A DNA stretch of 64,000 nt from Rhynchopus euleeides (GCA_963210315.1 OY723274.1:1426001-1490000), one strand, 5' to 3'. Counted from the first letter of the stretch, positions 26,884 to 39,812 are shown. A program made the numbers and translations. The notes: generated by a model from the letters alone, not told the origin.

Positions 26884-29800
26884 GAGTCGATCAGTATTAT
26901 CAGCTTTGGACAGCATGCAGGCCACATATGCAACCTGGGCTGCATACGCCAGGTGTCGTCGTGGATGGCCACCATCGCTAGTGGCTGTGTTGCATCGGGT
27001 GTTGTTGTCCCACCCCAGCGACTGATGGCAAGGTGATATACTCGGTGTTTGCCATGCTTGGAAGGGCTGTGAGCTAAAGCCCATGGGTGCCGCTGCCCGT
27101 TGTTGCCGTGACTGTTGTTGTTGTGGGTTGCAGGACCGTTTCGTGGACCCAGCGCCGCCATTCCGGCTTCGAGATTGTGAGCTGGGGAGCTGCAACCTGC
27201 CTGCACCAGTGGCCCGTAGTTGCAATGTTCCCTGGCACCGAGTCTTGCTGGGGAGCCCTCTGTCTGGCTGACAGGTGTTCCACACCCTGCCTTCTGCAAG
27301 CAGACGATCAACACAGTTGCGTTCTCGCTGTGCGAGGCGCAGATGTACTGATTGTGTGTCGTAACGATGTATGTCCTACGTAGTCGCTTCTCGCCCACAG
27401 CTGTGCCAATCCCTATTCGGGTGCACAGAATGTTGCATGTGCGGTGTGACTGAGACTGCGAATGGATCGTGCGTGTGGCACTTTCCAATCCAGCGACTGC
27501 AACGAGCTATTGGACCTGGCTCTGACAGTGCAGAGCTGTTTCTCTTAGTGATTCTGCCTGATAGCATCAGGATACGACTTCAAACCACAGTCTGTGATGC
27601 AGCCTTTATTATGTCCCGTAAGGGTTCGGTGTGATACATATGAACGGGTTAAGGTTACGGGTTACTGGTTCGGGTCACGGGTTATCCCCTTATGAGCTCT
27701 ATTACGAGGCACTTTGCGGGGTCTATTTAGGAGATACCTTCACATGATGCACCTGTCGTCATAGCGGGGCCTGGTTCTCACAGAGCGGACTAGGGGACAC
27801 TCTGCGATGCCAGCACGCTATCCCAAACTACAATACGCAGCCTCTGAGGGGTTGGCGCCACAATCCGCAATGTCCTCATGCCCGTCCACCCGTCTCGATC
27901 TGCTCGCCTCGCACTGTCCGTCCGGGTGTCCACCGCTCTGTTGGCCAGAGTATCGGCCTGTTGGACCGGGGCAGGGCGTGGTCACCTTCCCCTTTCCCCT
28001 GCAACTCCGTCAAGATGCTCCAGGACCTGCCTGGTGGCAGGAAGACGTTGGTGGCCAGCCGAGGTACCGCAACAACCAAGTCGCGACCTGTATCAAGAAG
28101 GCCCCCAGTCAAGCCGCGTGAATCTAGGGCAGCCTCTCCGTGCTCGGCTCCGGATATCGCGTATCCCCAGCAGCCCGCACCGTTGTGCACACCTGTCAAG
28201 GGAAGGAGTCGCCTGGACAGCCCGACTAACGAGGAGCGCGTGCAAGGGCTGCGCATGATCAGTCCCGCGTGCCCCTGCAGCGAACACAGTATCCTGCTCG
28301 TCTGGTTATCGTGATTCTCGGAGGAGTCTATGATTCTGTGTGCCGCAGGGATCTTCATCCGCAGTGCAGCGCCATGTCCTCATGCGCAGACCCCGTCGGC
28401 CAACGCAGCGCCCACAGCCATTCCTGCAACATGGTAGAATGCCCCACGTACTGCAGGACGTGCCTGCCTCGGGCCGAGCTGGGCCTCCTCAGAAAGAGCC
28501 TGTGCGACACAGCATTACGACGCCTCTGCCGTCGTCTTCCTGCACCTGCTATGGGCCGTCCTTGACGGACCCGGTCCATCTCGTGTAGCTCGTAGCGGAC
28601 TTCCTCCCCGTGGCGCTGTCCTCGTCCGAAGGTGTCTCACAAGCGATGGAGATGAGGCGCTGGATGCGACGGCCCCTTTGTTGTCGGCTGGAGAGGGTTC
28701 AGTGCCGCCCAAGCCTGTCCAAGTCAGCAGCAGGCAGCAGGCCCGACACTGGGAGTGGATCACGGTGAGGTCCCTGCAGTGACCTGCTCGTGTCTTGCCA
28801 CCCATTCATCCCTTCGGCCAGTCGCCAATGCTCTGCGTGGCGGCTTGCCGTGTGCAGACATCTTCTTCCTGATCCCGACTCGATGTCCACCATTGGTGTA
28901 GAGTCCGAAGTCAACCGGGTTCGGCCCTCCCCACCTCGGCTGCAGCTGTCTCGCTGCTGGCAGTGTATTGAGACACCTCCTGCCGTTGGCCCTGTCCCAT
29001 GCCACACAGATCGGACGAGTTCTGCGAAAGTCGCATCGAGCACACTGTACCTACTGCGCAAAATCGAGCACTACATGAGAACGTGGCTGCCGCGATCTCA
29101 AATGGTACTGCTGCGATATCAGGTTCCAGATGAGCTCTTGCGGTTTCCGATGACTGCCGCCGTATTTCATTGCTGTACAATCAGGCACACAACTGCCGCG
29201 CTCCCTCTGTGGCCCACAGTTGCATTGACTTGACACTAGTCCTCGGGTGTAAAGCAACAGGACGTGGCAAGGGGCTTCCACGGTTTCACGGTGTGCGGTT
29301 TGCCCTTCCTTGTTCCGCTCGATACTCCAAATCGCCATCCGTTCCCTCACTTTCTCACCGACAGGGGCAGCGGAGGGGCCCCTTCTGGCTGTCGGGTGCT
29401 GCAGTGGCAGCGGCAGCCGTGAAAGACGGTCCTGTCGGGTGGGGTGCGGTGTGCGACACTTCTCGACGTGGGGTGAGAAACCACACGGTGCAGGTTCGGG
29501 GGCGTTTTTGCGCGCACACGCGACCTCCTGTGGCCCTGAAGAAGAACCACATCTGCATCCTGCGGTCCTGCCATCCTGCCATCCGATGTCACCCGCCACC
29601 TCAGCCCTCTGCGGGTCGCACCCCAGCAGGCCCCACTGCCCTGGGCTTGTTTCAGCCAGCGCTGCCTGAGTGTCTGGGTCACGGGAGGGGATTCGGCTTG
29701 TCTACGCACAACCTTGATGAGAGCAAACCGACGCCATCTGCAAGGTGCATGGAACCTCGCTCCTCGCCAGAGTGAGGGGACAGGCACTCTGCCAGCAGTG

Positions 29801-32800
29801 TGAACGTCACGACTCGCGCTACGCCCATCTTCGACGTGACGGTTCCCCAAGATCCTCTTCCATCCAGACTGGATGGTGCCAGACCAACTTGTCGGAAATC
29901 CATCGCTTTGTTGCCGGACCCCGTCCCTTTCATATACAACATCATCACACTGAGGCCCAGAGGCTGGCGTCCCTGCGGGAATCACAACTGGCTCCCAGCG
30001 GGCGCAGCTCTGAACAACAACCTCGTCATCCTGGCTGGTGAATCAGCCTGACAGGGTCGCTCCTCAGTACGGTGCTCTTCGCACACCTTTGCAGCAGGGG
30101 ATCAGTGCACTGTCGATGCAGTGCCGTAGTGGCATTGCACCACAGATGTGCTCGAGGTGTTGAGGCCCTTCCTGGGCTGCCTTCCAGGGCCTGCACTGCG
30201 CCGTCTTGCGGTGGATGTCCTGCCTGGGAAGGCGCCCCCCCCTCCATGTCCCTCCTTCAGCTTCCCAGCTCACGCAAACCCCGCCTTTGTGTCCGCCCAG
30301 GCGTCACCGGCAGCAGCACGGCAGCCGGCTCCTGTGCGTCCCTCACCACCTCGTGACTGTCTCGTCTTATGCCGTCTCGGTCTCCGACCTAGCTCGCACC
30401 GCCGCCTTCTGTCGCCGAGAGTCAGAGAACAGCAGGCTAAGAACGCGACGCCCACAGGAGAGGTCGAGGTTGTGGCATCTTCGAGTTGATGATCGCTCAG
30501 CAGGACCGGTGGCTGAAGAACTGGGTGCCACCTTCTTCCCGAGCAGGCGCTGCGTCCCTCAGCGCGGTGCTGGGGTTGGCAACCGCATCACACCAGCTCT
30601 CCGACCCTCTCGAAGACACAAGAACGCGGGTGTCAACGAGGTTGTGTGTTGCCTAAGGTACTGCGTGGGGCAAGTGCTCTCAGGTGGTGGCTCAGGCAGC
30701 CTCTTCTGATGTACTGGCTGTTGGAAGACATGCCAAGCGCGGCCACCACATGCGTCGCAACGGTCTTCGTCATGCTTTGTTGCGCATTCCAGGTGGCTGC
30801 TGTAATACTGGAAGCTTCGGAGGCAGTGTACTCATCCTCAGACAGACAGACAGACACGACGTCCCAAACACTTGCACCTCTCAGACACTAGGAGATCCAG
30901 TGCGCCAGGCGCAACCTGCAAACGTTATTCTAGAATGCGTCACCATGCTCTCGGACCTCTCACCGTGTGTGGCTGCCACCTGATGTGATGCAGTATCGTC
31001 ACCCACAGGAGTGTAGCGATTCCGCGCTGCCCAGTCCACTCTCCCCCGACATCTCTGGCGGGTCTGCATCAAACCACCGACGGAAGGGTACTGCCAATGA
31101 AGGGGCACATATGGTTCTCAGCACTACGCTGTGCTTATTACTAGGGCTTAGGGTGTTCTTCATAAGGTGTCTCAGGTTGCGGGTATGGAATGGTCATCAG
31201 TCTTCATCCCCATTATCATTACACTTCTTGTTTAGCTGGTGTCCCCCCCTGGTGGTGCGTTCCTGAAAATTCAACAATAGACACCTTCCAAAGAGGGTCT
31301 TAGCTAATCGGTTCACCTTTAGTGGAGTTGTGCTCACAAACCCTTTCGTGTAGCAGATGAGGGGTTACGTCGTATATCGTAGAGGCTGCGGACAGGCTCG
31401 CAAAACCGTTTTCGTGCAGTTCGTGCAGCGTCTGCCTTACTCGGTGGTGCAAGCCGCACCCATCACCCATGTCTACCCATCTCGATGCCCTGCATGGGGA
31501 TGCTCCCCTGAGTCGTGCGAGTTTTAAGACCGGTCCTCTTTTCGAAAACTGCTGATCTGCTTGAGGAAGTCGAATGCAAATCACGCCCATAACAAGGCAA
31601 GTGTAACCAACTGTATCGCAAAGATGCTATCAGTATCACGACTGCCAGGCGTTCATGCGATGTTCTGTTGGGATTGCCCGGTTGTACCCATCTGCAGATA
31701 ATACGATACCTCACAGTTGATCATCGAACCTGTGCGGACGCAGGCCCACACTGGCTGTTGTATCCAAGCTGACTCTTGCTTTGTCAGAAATGCACACTTC
31801 TCGGAAATGATACCGGCCTCGTCACGTGCCTCCACCATTGCCTGCAGATTGGGCAGAAAGGTTACTCTCCTTCTCCAAGTCGTTTATCTTGCTGCCCTGG
31901 CAGCGCCATCTCGTTCTGTAGACAGCAAGTGAACTGTGCACACCTTGCCTGACTTCTTTTCTGCCTCGTAGAGCCTGCACATGGAGGCGGTGATGCCGCT
32001 GGATGTCGCAGGGTGGGTTCAGCATAGGATGCGCCGTGCAAAGTGCTTTAGTTTACATGATCCGCGGATATATTTAGCCTAAATCAGGATCTGCACAACT
32101 TCAGCTTCATTATATCAATGCTCCTGTATTATAGTGCTGGAATCGATGCCCCCTGCTCAACAAGTATCAGTCATCTCCTTGACCCCACATTCCACACTCC
32201 TTCGTTGTTCTTCCTGATTCCACTCGGTGACTCTGTCCTAGTATGAGGCGCGTTTCGTGCCTCGTGCCCCTCTTTCTGCACACCCCAACCCCCCATCCTT
32301 CTTCTCCTGCACTTCTTGCTCCATGCAGGCTGATGATGGGGCCCAGAACCTTGATGGGAAAACCGACATCCCGGTAACCATCGGCTTGCCGAGGAGATGA
32401 TTCAGTCAGTGGCCACCAGCATCATGCTCAACAGCGTACGCGTCGGTCCAAACCCAATCGGAACTCCAGTACCTTGTCCACGGTCCCTGCAATGCAGACG
32501 CTTCATCGCCAGTCTTGATTGTCGTGCCTCGTCTGTCTGGGTGGATGATGCTGGTTGCCTTGGGCTGTCCGGATGTGTCAGTGGCATCGGGTGGGATGGG
32601 GCGGAAACTTGCCCCGAGGGCGTGGTCAGGAGGGTTTTTCAGGACGCATTCTGTACATGTCTCAGCCCCTGCCCGACACTCACACCCCGAGGGGTGTCAG
32701 AAGTGCATCCCGAGGCCGCCAAGCACCCTTTGGGGCTCTTATGGCTTGTGGGGGTAACATATCCATCGGTGGTCCCATGCACTGCGGGGTGGAAGGTGAT

Positions 32801-33549
32801 GGTTCGTCTGAACTTTGTACCGACAAAACAGCCTCGGCGATTGGCGGCATCCTCAGCAAGCGGGATCCCTTCCTCAGATCCGTGTCGCTGTGCCTCCTTG
32901 TCGGCAGTGTGCTATGGGCGCGGGGGTGTCACTACGCTTTGCACATATCGAGACCCTTTGTCTGGCAGGCAGGTCCAGTCGACGATCTGTGCCTTATTCT
33001 TGTCCTGTACAATTTGCCCAAGCCTTGCAGGACTTGTACCAAGTCCTGCCCGATCAGCATAACAGTTACACACCAGATGTCCGTCCGTGGTGCCCTCGAT
33101 GTAATCAATTCGACCAGGAATAGCTTCCATCGCTTCGGGATGCTCATCAGCTTGGAACTGCAGAGAGGTTGCCCCGCGAACTGGTTGCAAAGTCACACAG
33201 CTTGACCCACAGAGCGAAGGCCCGCGATTGCTCCGAATGCAACGCCTCTCTGACGTGCCTCATATTCCCTGCTGTTGACAAAGTGCTGCGATGCAGCAGT
33301 TGTCCCCCCCTAGTCGGGAAGTTGACTTACAGTCGAGAGAGTCGGGGAGGCGCACCTTCAGCGCATTGAGTGATTGTGCTTGTGTGCATCAGCTGCTGAC
33401 ACTTCGCCCGAAAAAAGCTGAGTAGTCAGCGGGGCAGTGCGGCACCCAGCCCAGACAGTGTCGTCGCCTGCTGCTGTTCTCCGCCGTGACATGAAAGTCC
33501 GTATCCAGCTCCCTCCATTCTGCAGGGTGGATGCAGGGTGTCGTTGCGT
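26884..33549. other. Long gene-poor region
   Basis: Neither strand shows an ORF with a recognisable domain over about 6.6 kb. Base composition is closer to balanced than in the host genes. Many ORFs of 60-200 codons overlap in several frames with no consistent codon bias. A telomere-like GGGTTA/GGTTAC stretch is at about 27624-27690. Positions 33175-33222 (- strand) hold half of the GGCCTTCGCTC MITE. The region may be long-decayed transposon sequence. Confidence 0.45.
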
Positions 33550-34045
33550 TGCCATTACTTCTCTTTACGTCAGATGGGCTGTGCTCGTCGACGAAACGAA
33601 AAAAATACCCCGCGAACGCACGGAAGTGTAGAACGGGCAGCGCGCGGTGTAGATCGAGCTCACTCACTCGATTGCGGGAGAACATCTGACCATCGATTCG
33701 ATGCTGAGAGGCCTGTTGACCCGTGCCTTCCTAGGATGTCTTTCGTTGTCTCGCATGAGCGACATTGAAACCTGGGGTGGGGGTGCACCTAACAAGAGGA
33801 TGGTACCGGTGCCACCAATTTGGCGCCAGCAGCAAGCCCACTGCCCATCACCCCAAGCCTGAACCGGCACTTGTGTCGGCATGTGGTGCAAGCGGCGGTG
33901 GGGGCCATACGTTGGAGGAGTAAGTCTTCTGGAATGGAGCGCCATAGAGGGTGAGAGTCCCGTCCTTCCTCCTAACGCGTGTACCTCTTCTGGAACCCTG
34001 GAATAAGGTTCGGCTCAGAGAGGCTTGATCGTGTCCTCGCTGGCA
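33550..34045 (-). pseudogene. Decayed Ty3/gypsy-like reverse transcriptase fragment
   Basis: On the - strand, broken frames near 33990-33900 read RRKDGTLTL, then K-x4-N followed by Pro-rich PPPPL and an Asp. That is the order seen at the start of Ty3/gypsy reverse transcriptases (KKDG...N...YPLP..D). At about 33620 a second fragment reads FAGYFFRFVDEHS, like the RT to RNase H hinge (FLGFAGYYRRFI..FS). The two are closer together than in an intact element and lie in different frames with stops, so deletions and frameshifts are implied. No LTR or integrase could be supported. The match is by eye only. Confidence 0.35.
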
Positions 34046-35055
34046 CATCCCCCGTTTCCTTCGATCCGCCAGGATTTGCATCCGTAGCTGCCCTGGATCT
34101 GAGTCAACGCACCGGGCACTGTACCAGATGTATTCACAATGAAAACCTTGGAGCGAGCCCAAAAAAAGGTGCGGAAGAAAAAGCGGTAGAAAAAGTACCA
34201 ACAAATAACAGTTCCGGAATACTCGTTTTTGTTGTGTGGGTGAGGGATGGGGTGGTGTTCGGTCATGCACTGAGGGCCTAAAGGCACAGCCCTGGCTGCC
34301 GCGATGAGGTGTAATATAATTGGTCTGGCTGACCCGGGCAAACAACGTGAAATTTGTGTACTTCTTGTGTGATTATTGTGCTGGAAAAAAGTGGGTTTCA
34401 GCCAGACCCACCTGATTTGGCGGTGTTGGTGACCTAAAACAAGTCGCCTTTTTGGCGCCGCCCAGCACTCGCACCACCGTCGACCACCCTCGACCACCGT
34501 CGCCCACCCTTGACCACCCTCGCCCACACTCGCCCACCGTCGCCCACCCTCGCCCAAGTTGGCTGTTTTCTGGTGGGGTTTGTAATAATAAGGGGTGCAA
34601 ACTGGCGACCCATGACCAAAATGACCCCACCACGATCCGCACAGATCCCAAACGTTCCAAATAACAGGTTTTTGGAAAATCCGTGAGGGGTCCCGCTGGG
34701 TGGGTGGGGTGGGGCGGCGAGCTGCCTCCTAGTCACCTGCAAAAGTGCCTGAACCAGACCTGTACTTCATGGGTGAAGTTTGGCACCACCAAAATGACCC
34801 CACCACGATCCGCACGGATTCTGAAAAGTGCAATGGAAGGGGAAAATGACGAGCGAGCGGCGAACCTACCGCGGGGCCCCAGGTTGGCCCACCACCCGCC
34901 CGCCCACCGTCGGTCACCGTCGCCCGCCCTCGCCCACGCTCGCCCACCCTCGCCCACCCTCGCCCGCACTCGCCCACCCTCGCCCAGAGGCGGCTTGTTT
35001 TAGGTCAGTTGGGCGGTGTTCCGACGGAGTTGGGTGGAGTTTGGGCGGTCTTATT
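34046..35055. repeat. Minisatellite and hAT-family fragments
   Basis: Two arrays of a 10-bp unit close to CGCCCACCCT lie at 34471-34556 and 34901-34987. Near each is a copy of the motif TGACCCCACCACGATCCGCA (34622-34641 and 34797-34816), the inverse of one inside the hAT-like elements at 43945-44862 and 50438-51634. The stretch is probably one or two decayed, minisatellite-expanded members of that transposon family in reverse orientation. Confidence 0.5.
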
Positions 35056-35370
35056 CACACACAACAAGCAGAAAGCTTGTCACAGTGAAAAAGATAGTTG
35101 GCAGCGCTTTGGGTGACAAACACAATCTACCTTGCCTTGTTGCTATGACTGTGCGCACATTCGCACCGTCCTTCATCAGGCAAAACACGTGGGAGGCCTT
35201 CGCTCTGTGCCACTGTGTGTCAAACTGTGTCACTTTGCAACCAGTGTTGTGAGGCGGCTCACCATTATCACTTCTCTGCATTTCTGAGCGAAGGCCCCCC
35301 GTGAGGTTTGTTCACCCGGGTTTGGCGCACAAACAACGCCTTATCTTTTTGCCCAAAAACCACGATTTGC
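35056..35370 (+). repeat. Dispersed repeat C, copy interrupted by a MITE
   Basis: The sequence is homologous to 51702-52010 over its length (shared ACAATCTACCTTGCCTTG, GAGGTTTGTTCACCC and others), and its core also matches 3628-3700. Here it is split by the MITE at 35192-35300. It lacks the different MITE found in the 51.7-kb copy. Confidence 0.75.
35192..35300. mobile_element. Short MITE, GGCCTTCGCTC family, in repeat C
   Basis: The 109-bp insert begins GGAGGCCTTCGCTC and ends GAGCGAAGGCCCCCC. GTG (or CGTG) is duplicated on both sides. The paralogous repeat near 51930 reads straight through the junction, so it is an unoccupied site that proves the insertion. It is related to 13874-13954. 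Confidence 0.75.
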
Positions 35371-36717
35371 CAAATCAGCTGGCAGATTGTGTAAAGTGTA
35401 AATTCGGTGTAAAAACAAAGAATGTAGTCCTGGGAGGTAGGCACTGCGCCTATCTTGTATTGGACACTTGTTGGAGCGACCCCGCTGCGAAGCACATCAT
35501 CACGACCAAGTGGTGACACCATTCCTCCAACAAACCAATCATGCAGTCAGCCCTGTTGCCGAACCTGACGTAGTTTCAGCCACTACTGCCCGTAGGTGCA
35601 GGGTTGACCCTGCTGTCCCCACGGCACTGACCCTTCGGGCACCGCCAGCCTGGCCCCACCCCATGAATCTTCTCGCGACTCCCTCCTGGTGCCACCTTTG
35701 CCCGCCCAACCACAGGCTTCCGGACCTGCAGCGTGCCACCGGGCGCTGCATCCGTCCGTCCCCTCACCCGTCAATGCAACTCTGCTCTCAAACAAGGCTC
35801 TACTTTCAGCGGCTGCATCGGGGGTTTCAGCCATTCAGCCTTGCAGTGCAGACCCATCCCACCCGCCGACACTTGACAGGTTCCACTACCCAACCCAGGG
35901 TTCTCCACCTCGGGAGAACTTGGGGTGGGATGGAGCTACACTGCAAGGCTGAATGGCTGAAAACCCCGATTCAGCCGCGAAATCAGAGCGTTGTCTCAAA
36001 CACGGGGGGTCCACCGGGCTGCGTGCTTGGTTATGATAGCGATACCTTAGGTTCCGGGATATTCTAACACAGGTGTACCATTATAAAACAGATAGTCATC
36101 GGGGGTCTTCGCTACGGGGTGATCGTCAGTGCATTTTGGCGCACTTCCTGTTGTCTTGGGTGAAAACAGACGAAGAATAACGAAGCATAACGACCAGCGA
36201 AGACCCCATCGGGATAAAGAGTGCGAGGGAGCGCGTGGGGGACAAATGCCTTCCCCCAGGTACCCAGGGGTGGTGGCGAACTGCAAATGGTGCCCCCGCC
36301 GTGGCGGGCGTCTGGCGTCACGCCTGAAGCGCATCGAGTGCGGACCCCCCCCCCCCCCCCCTCCTCTCTCAACAGAGTGAAGGGAGGTTATCCCCGTGCT
36401 TCCTTCGATTTCTATTCAATACCCCCCCCTCCCCCCAACCCCCTCCCAACGGGGCGGACAGAATGCCAAACATCACAACCACCACACCCCTCCTCCCCCC
36501 CCCCCCCCCTACTCCCGCCAGCAACACTACACCTTGAGAGCCCCCCCCGCCCCCCCCCCCCCCCACCCCACCCCACCCCCCCTTGACTGGTTGCCCTTTC
36601 TCTCTCTGCCAACCTTATCCCCCCCTTCTCTCTCTCCCCCCGCTCTACCCCACCCCTCGCACCCCAGTTGCCCCACCCCTCCCCCCCCTCCCCCTCTGGT
36701 GGGGCTCCGTGTCCACA
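35371..36717. other. Intergenic, ending in poly-C/pyrimidine tract
   Basis: No gene was seen. From 36345 to 36700 the + strand is dominated by C-runs (36346-36362, 36486-36499, 36541-36566) and CT stretches, immediately upstream of the zinc-finger gene. Confidence 0.55.
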
Positions 36718-38007
36718 ATGAAAGGCGGGACGTGTTTCTTCTGCCTAGACTGCAACATGGTTCTGAACTCTGTGGCGCAGTGCGAGTCGCATATGAAGGG
36801 GCTGAGGCATCAGAACCAGCAGCGCGCGCTGGAGCGGAAGGCACTGCAGGAAGGTAGGCTGCATATCCCGTGCGAGCTGCGCGCCATCGAAGCGGGGGAT
36901 GTGCCGCCCCTCCCTGAGGGACCCCGCCCGAGAAAGCCACGGGGCAGGCGGGTTCGGAGGTCGGAACAGATGGTGGAGATCATGTCGGGGCCTGTGGGGG
37001 AGTTTCCCGCTGCAGCGTCGCACGACACGCTGCAGCAGTCCTGCAGCAGCGGCAGCTGCGACAGCAGGCCTGCGACGCCTTCGGAGGACCCAGCGACGCA
37101 GGGCAGCGCTTCGCCTGGAGAGTGCGGGCATGCCCCCGGCTGGGCACACCCGTCTGCATCCCCTACGCCGCATTCGCATGTCCATGCGCATGATGCTGAC
37201 TGCCATCATGAGCACAGCCACCAGCAGGACCACTCGCACCGCCACGCCCCTCACCACCACGAGCACTCTCACCGCTGCGGGGCTGGCGAGGTTGCCGAAG
37301 GCACGGAGGAGACCTGCACCCAACCCCTCTGCCAGCTGCGGCGCCTGGTGCATGAGATCCACTGCGGGTGTGTCGCGGGGAGCGCCGCGGAGCTGTCGGA
37401 GGCGCTGGATGTGCCGGGGGGCCCGGCGACGGTGGCGGAGGCGATGGTGGATACGCTGTTCTGCTGCGGGGAGGACATGTCGTCGTCGCTTGTGAAGCTG
37501 ATGTGCCGCCTGGCGTCCTACGAGGTGATCGAGGCGGTGAAATCTGCCGTGGTGCACAACATGCACTCCCACGTTGTGGAGCTGGATGAATCGGAGGACC
37601 TGGAGCTGGAACAGCTCGAGCACATCGAGCAGAGCAAGGCTCGCGATCACCACCGCGGGTTGGTCTGCGCGCGCCTCGCAGTCCGCATGCTCCAGTCGGG
37701 TGTCGTGGACACCGAGTTCATCACGCAGCTGCTGCATAAGGTTCTCTATGGCGATGCCACCACGCACCGCTGCTCCGGAGACCACCAGCATCGCCTCTGC
37801 GACTCCTCCATGAGCCTGGCAGCCGACCTGCTCGAGGGGCTGGCGGAGGCACAGGAGGATGTGGACCCGGCGTATATCAACATCATCAGGCAGAATACAC
37901 ACCTCCTCCCGTTCGGTGCCCGGTTTCTTTCACGCAGGCTGCACGGTGTGACGGCAAGGTTTAACAACGGTGTGATGTCGGCCGAGAGGATGATGCTGAA
38001 TGAATGA
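36718..38007 (+). CDS. U1-type C2H2 zinc-finger protein with His-rich segment
   Basis: The protein is 429 aa. An N-terminal zinc finger of the matrin/U1-C class (C-x2-C, then SHMKGLRH; residues 8-31) suggests RNA binding, typically of double-stranded or snRNP RNA. Residues about 75-80 are basic (RGRRVRR). Residues about 150-185 contain about 17 His in HSH, HEH and HHEH clusters, a likely metal-binding or low-complexity segment. The C-terminal 220 residues are predicted helical and acidic (for example DESEDLELEQLEHIEQ) and resemble no domain I recognise. The ATG at 36718 follows the pyrimidine tract, and upstream in-frame sequence is only translated poly-C. Its function is probably RNA processing, but that is inference. 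Confidence 0.65.
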   Translation: MKGGTCFFCLDCNMVLNSVAQCESHMKGLRHQNQQRALERKALQEGRLHIPCELRAIEAGDVPPLPEGPRPRKPRGRRVRRSEQMVEIMSGPVGEFPAAASHDTLQQSCSSGSCDSRPATPSEDPATQGSASPGECGHAPGWAHPSASPTPHSHVHAHDADCHHEHSHQQDHSHRHAPHHHEHSHRCGAGEVAEGTEETCTQPLCQLRRLVHEIHCGCVAGSAAELSEALDVPGGPATVAEAMVDTLFCCGEDMSSSLVKLMCRLASYEVIEAVKSAVVHNMHSHVVELDESEDLELEQLEHIEQSKARDHHRGLVCARLAVRMLQSGVVDTEFITQLLHKVLYGDATTHRCSGDHQHRLCDSSMSLAADLLEGLAEAQEDVDPAYINIIRQNTHLLPFGARFLSRRLHGVTARFNNGVMSAERMMLNE

Positions 38008-38168
38008 CAGTAGAGAGTGAAGAAGGGGAAGAGAAACAAAGAAATACCGAGAGTGTCCCGAGAGATGCGCAAGGTGTGTAGGTAGAGTCATGCGGTGGGA
38101 GGGAGGGGATCATTGGGATGCCGCAGCGGCGCAACAGAGGGGCCAGCAGTGCAGGGGGGGGGGGGGTA

Positions 38169-39316
38169 GGGGGGGTCAAATGCCACCCTTTTACGTGGAC
38201 AAACACGATTTTTCAAAAAACCGGCGCAGAGGCCCCAAAGCCCCCGTAAACCCTCCAAACCCCCCCAGATCGGTCCGGAAACCCATCGAACCCCACTTTT
38301 CCACCATTCCGGGCACCTCAGGTGCCCGAATTGGGGTACCTAAATTTTGTGCCACCGTTTGGTACCGGACAGTGCCACTGTGTGGGAGGTTGGAAAAGAA
38401 AATGCCCCAACACACCACATCTGAGGGTTGCAATGCATGTTGCTTGCCAACCACGTCATCCGGTGGGTGTCAGGCGCTATGTAGGTGGCATTAGCCAGGT
38501 CTTCGATGAGTTCTGGCTTGTATATGTACCTCCCTGCCACCATGCACCGGGAGGCTGCCTGTAGGTACGGAACAAGTCCAGATGGTCGTGTGATTCCTGT
38601 GCAGCAGTGCTCCACAACCGGGATGTGTTGACAACGACTGTTGCAACACGAGCTGTACATTCCGGGAACACACGAAGTGCGCTGTCGTGGTACCCATTGT
38701 GCCAGAATTGGTAGTTGCTGCGGTCTACTTTGCCTGGCCCAAGAGCACTGGTACTGAACGGTGCAATATGCGTGGCGAGGTGAATGCAACGGAAGGGCGC
38801 AAAGTCAATACAGCTCTCGGATGGCGGGTGGTGGTGCCACTAGTGTGTGACGTTCACTCGAGGATACAACGCATCACAATGAATCAGCAACCGTGGACCG
38901 AGTACAATACGCTCTCTGTGGCTGGTGTGGGGGACAAAGGCAGTGCCTGTGCCGCAGGCAGGGAGGTACATATACAAGCCAGAACACATCGAAGACCTGG
39001 CTCATGCCACCTACATAGCGCCTGACACCCACCGGATGACGTGGTTGGCAAGCAACATGCATTGCAACCCTCAGATGTGGTGTGTTGGGGCATTTTCTTT
39101 TCCAACCTCCCACACAGTGGCACTGTCCGGTACCAAACGGTGGCACAAAATTTAGGTACCCCAATTCGGGCACCTGAGGTGCCCGGAATGGTGGAAAAGT
39201 GGGGTTCGATGGGTTTCCGGACCGATCTGGGGGGGTTTGGAGGGTTTACGGGGGCTTTGGGGCCTCTGCGCCGGTTTTTTGAAAAATCGTGTTTGTCACC
39301 CCCATTTGACCCCCCC
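38169..39316. mobile_element. Long-TIR element with TA target, non-autonomous
   Basis: The arms are about 370 bp (38169-38538) and about 360 bp (38957-39316), inverse complements apart from a few indels. The termini are GGGGGGGTCAAATG and CATTTGACCCCCCC. TA lies immediately outside each end (38167-38168 and 39317-39318), as expected of a TA-targeting (Tc1/mariner-like) element. The roughly 420-bp centre has no recognisable ORF. Its right edge is exactly at the left end of the hAT element. Confidence 0.75.
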
Positions 39317-39812
39317 TAGGCATACAGTGCAAACGATAATTATTATCGCATACGATAATTATTATCGTACTCCCATTATCGTATATTATCGTATACGATA
39401 ATATACGATAATGGTGCGATAATTTTTTTGAGATTTTCGGAAAACCAGAAATCAGCCCAGAACACATTGAAAAAGTGGTAAAAGTGGAGCCGGAAGCTGC
39501 CATTTTTGCTTCTTTGAATTATTGGTGACGGGGGGCTTCACTCAGAAGTGTAGAATGTCCCTCACAAATGGGTGGCAGACACAACACACATAGTGCCATG
39601 ACATGCGCAGCACTATGTCTGTCTGGGGCATCCTGTCAATGAAGCTGGCACCGTTGGAAGAAGTTTCAGGCACAGGGGGGCGGAGAGGTTACAGGATACT
39701 GCCACGCACATCCGTGACACTCATTTGCGTGTGCGCTCTCGACCCGTGTGTCTATCGCTATGTTGTGACTGCATCGCCATCACCCTCCACAGGAAACACC
39801 AGGGATCAAAAA

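Noticed and set aside
33100..33240. Possible gypsy integrase zinc-finger reading on the - strand
   Set aside because: The apparent match around 33175-33222 is the GGCCTTCGCTC MITE sequence also found at 13874 and 35192, not integrase.
36745..37902. 385-codon - strand ORF
   Set aside because: Antisense to the zinc-finger gene, Arg/His-rich, with no recognisable motif.
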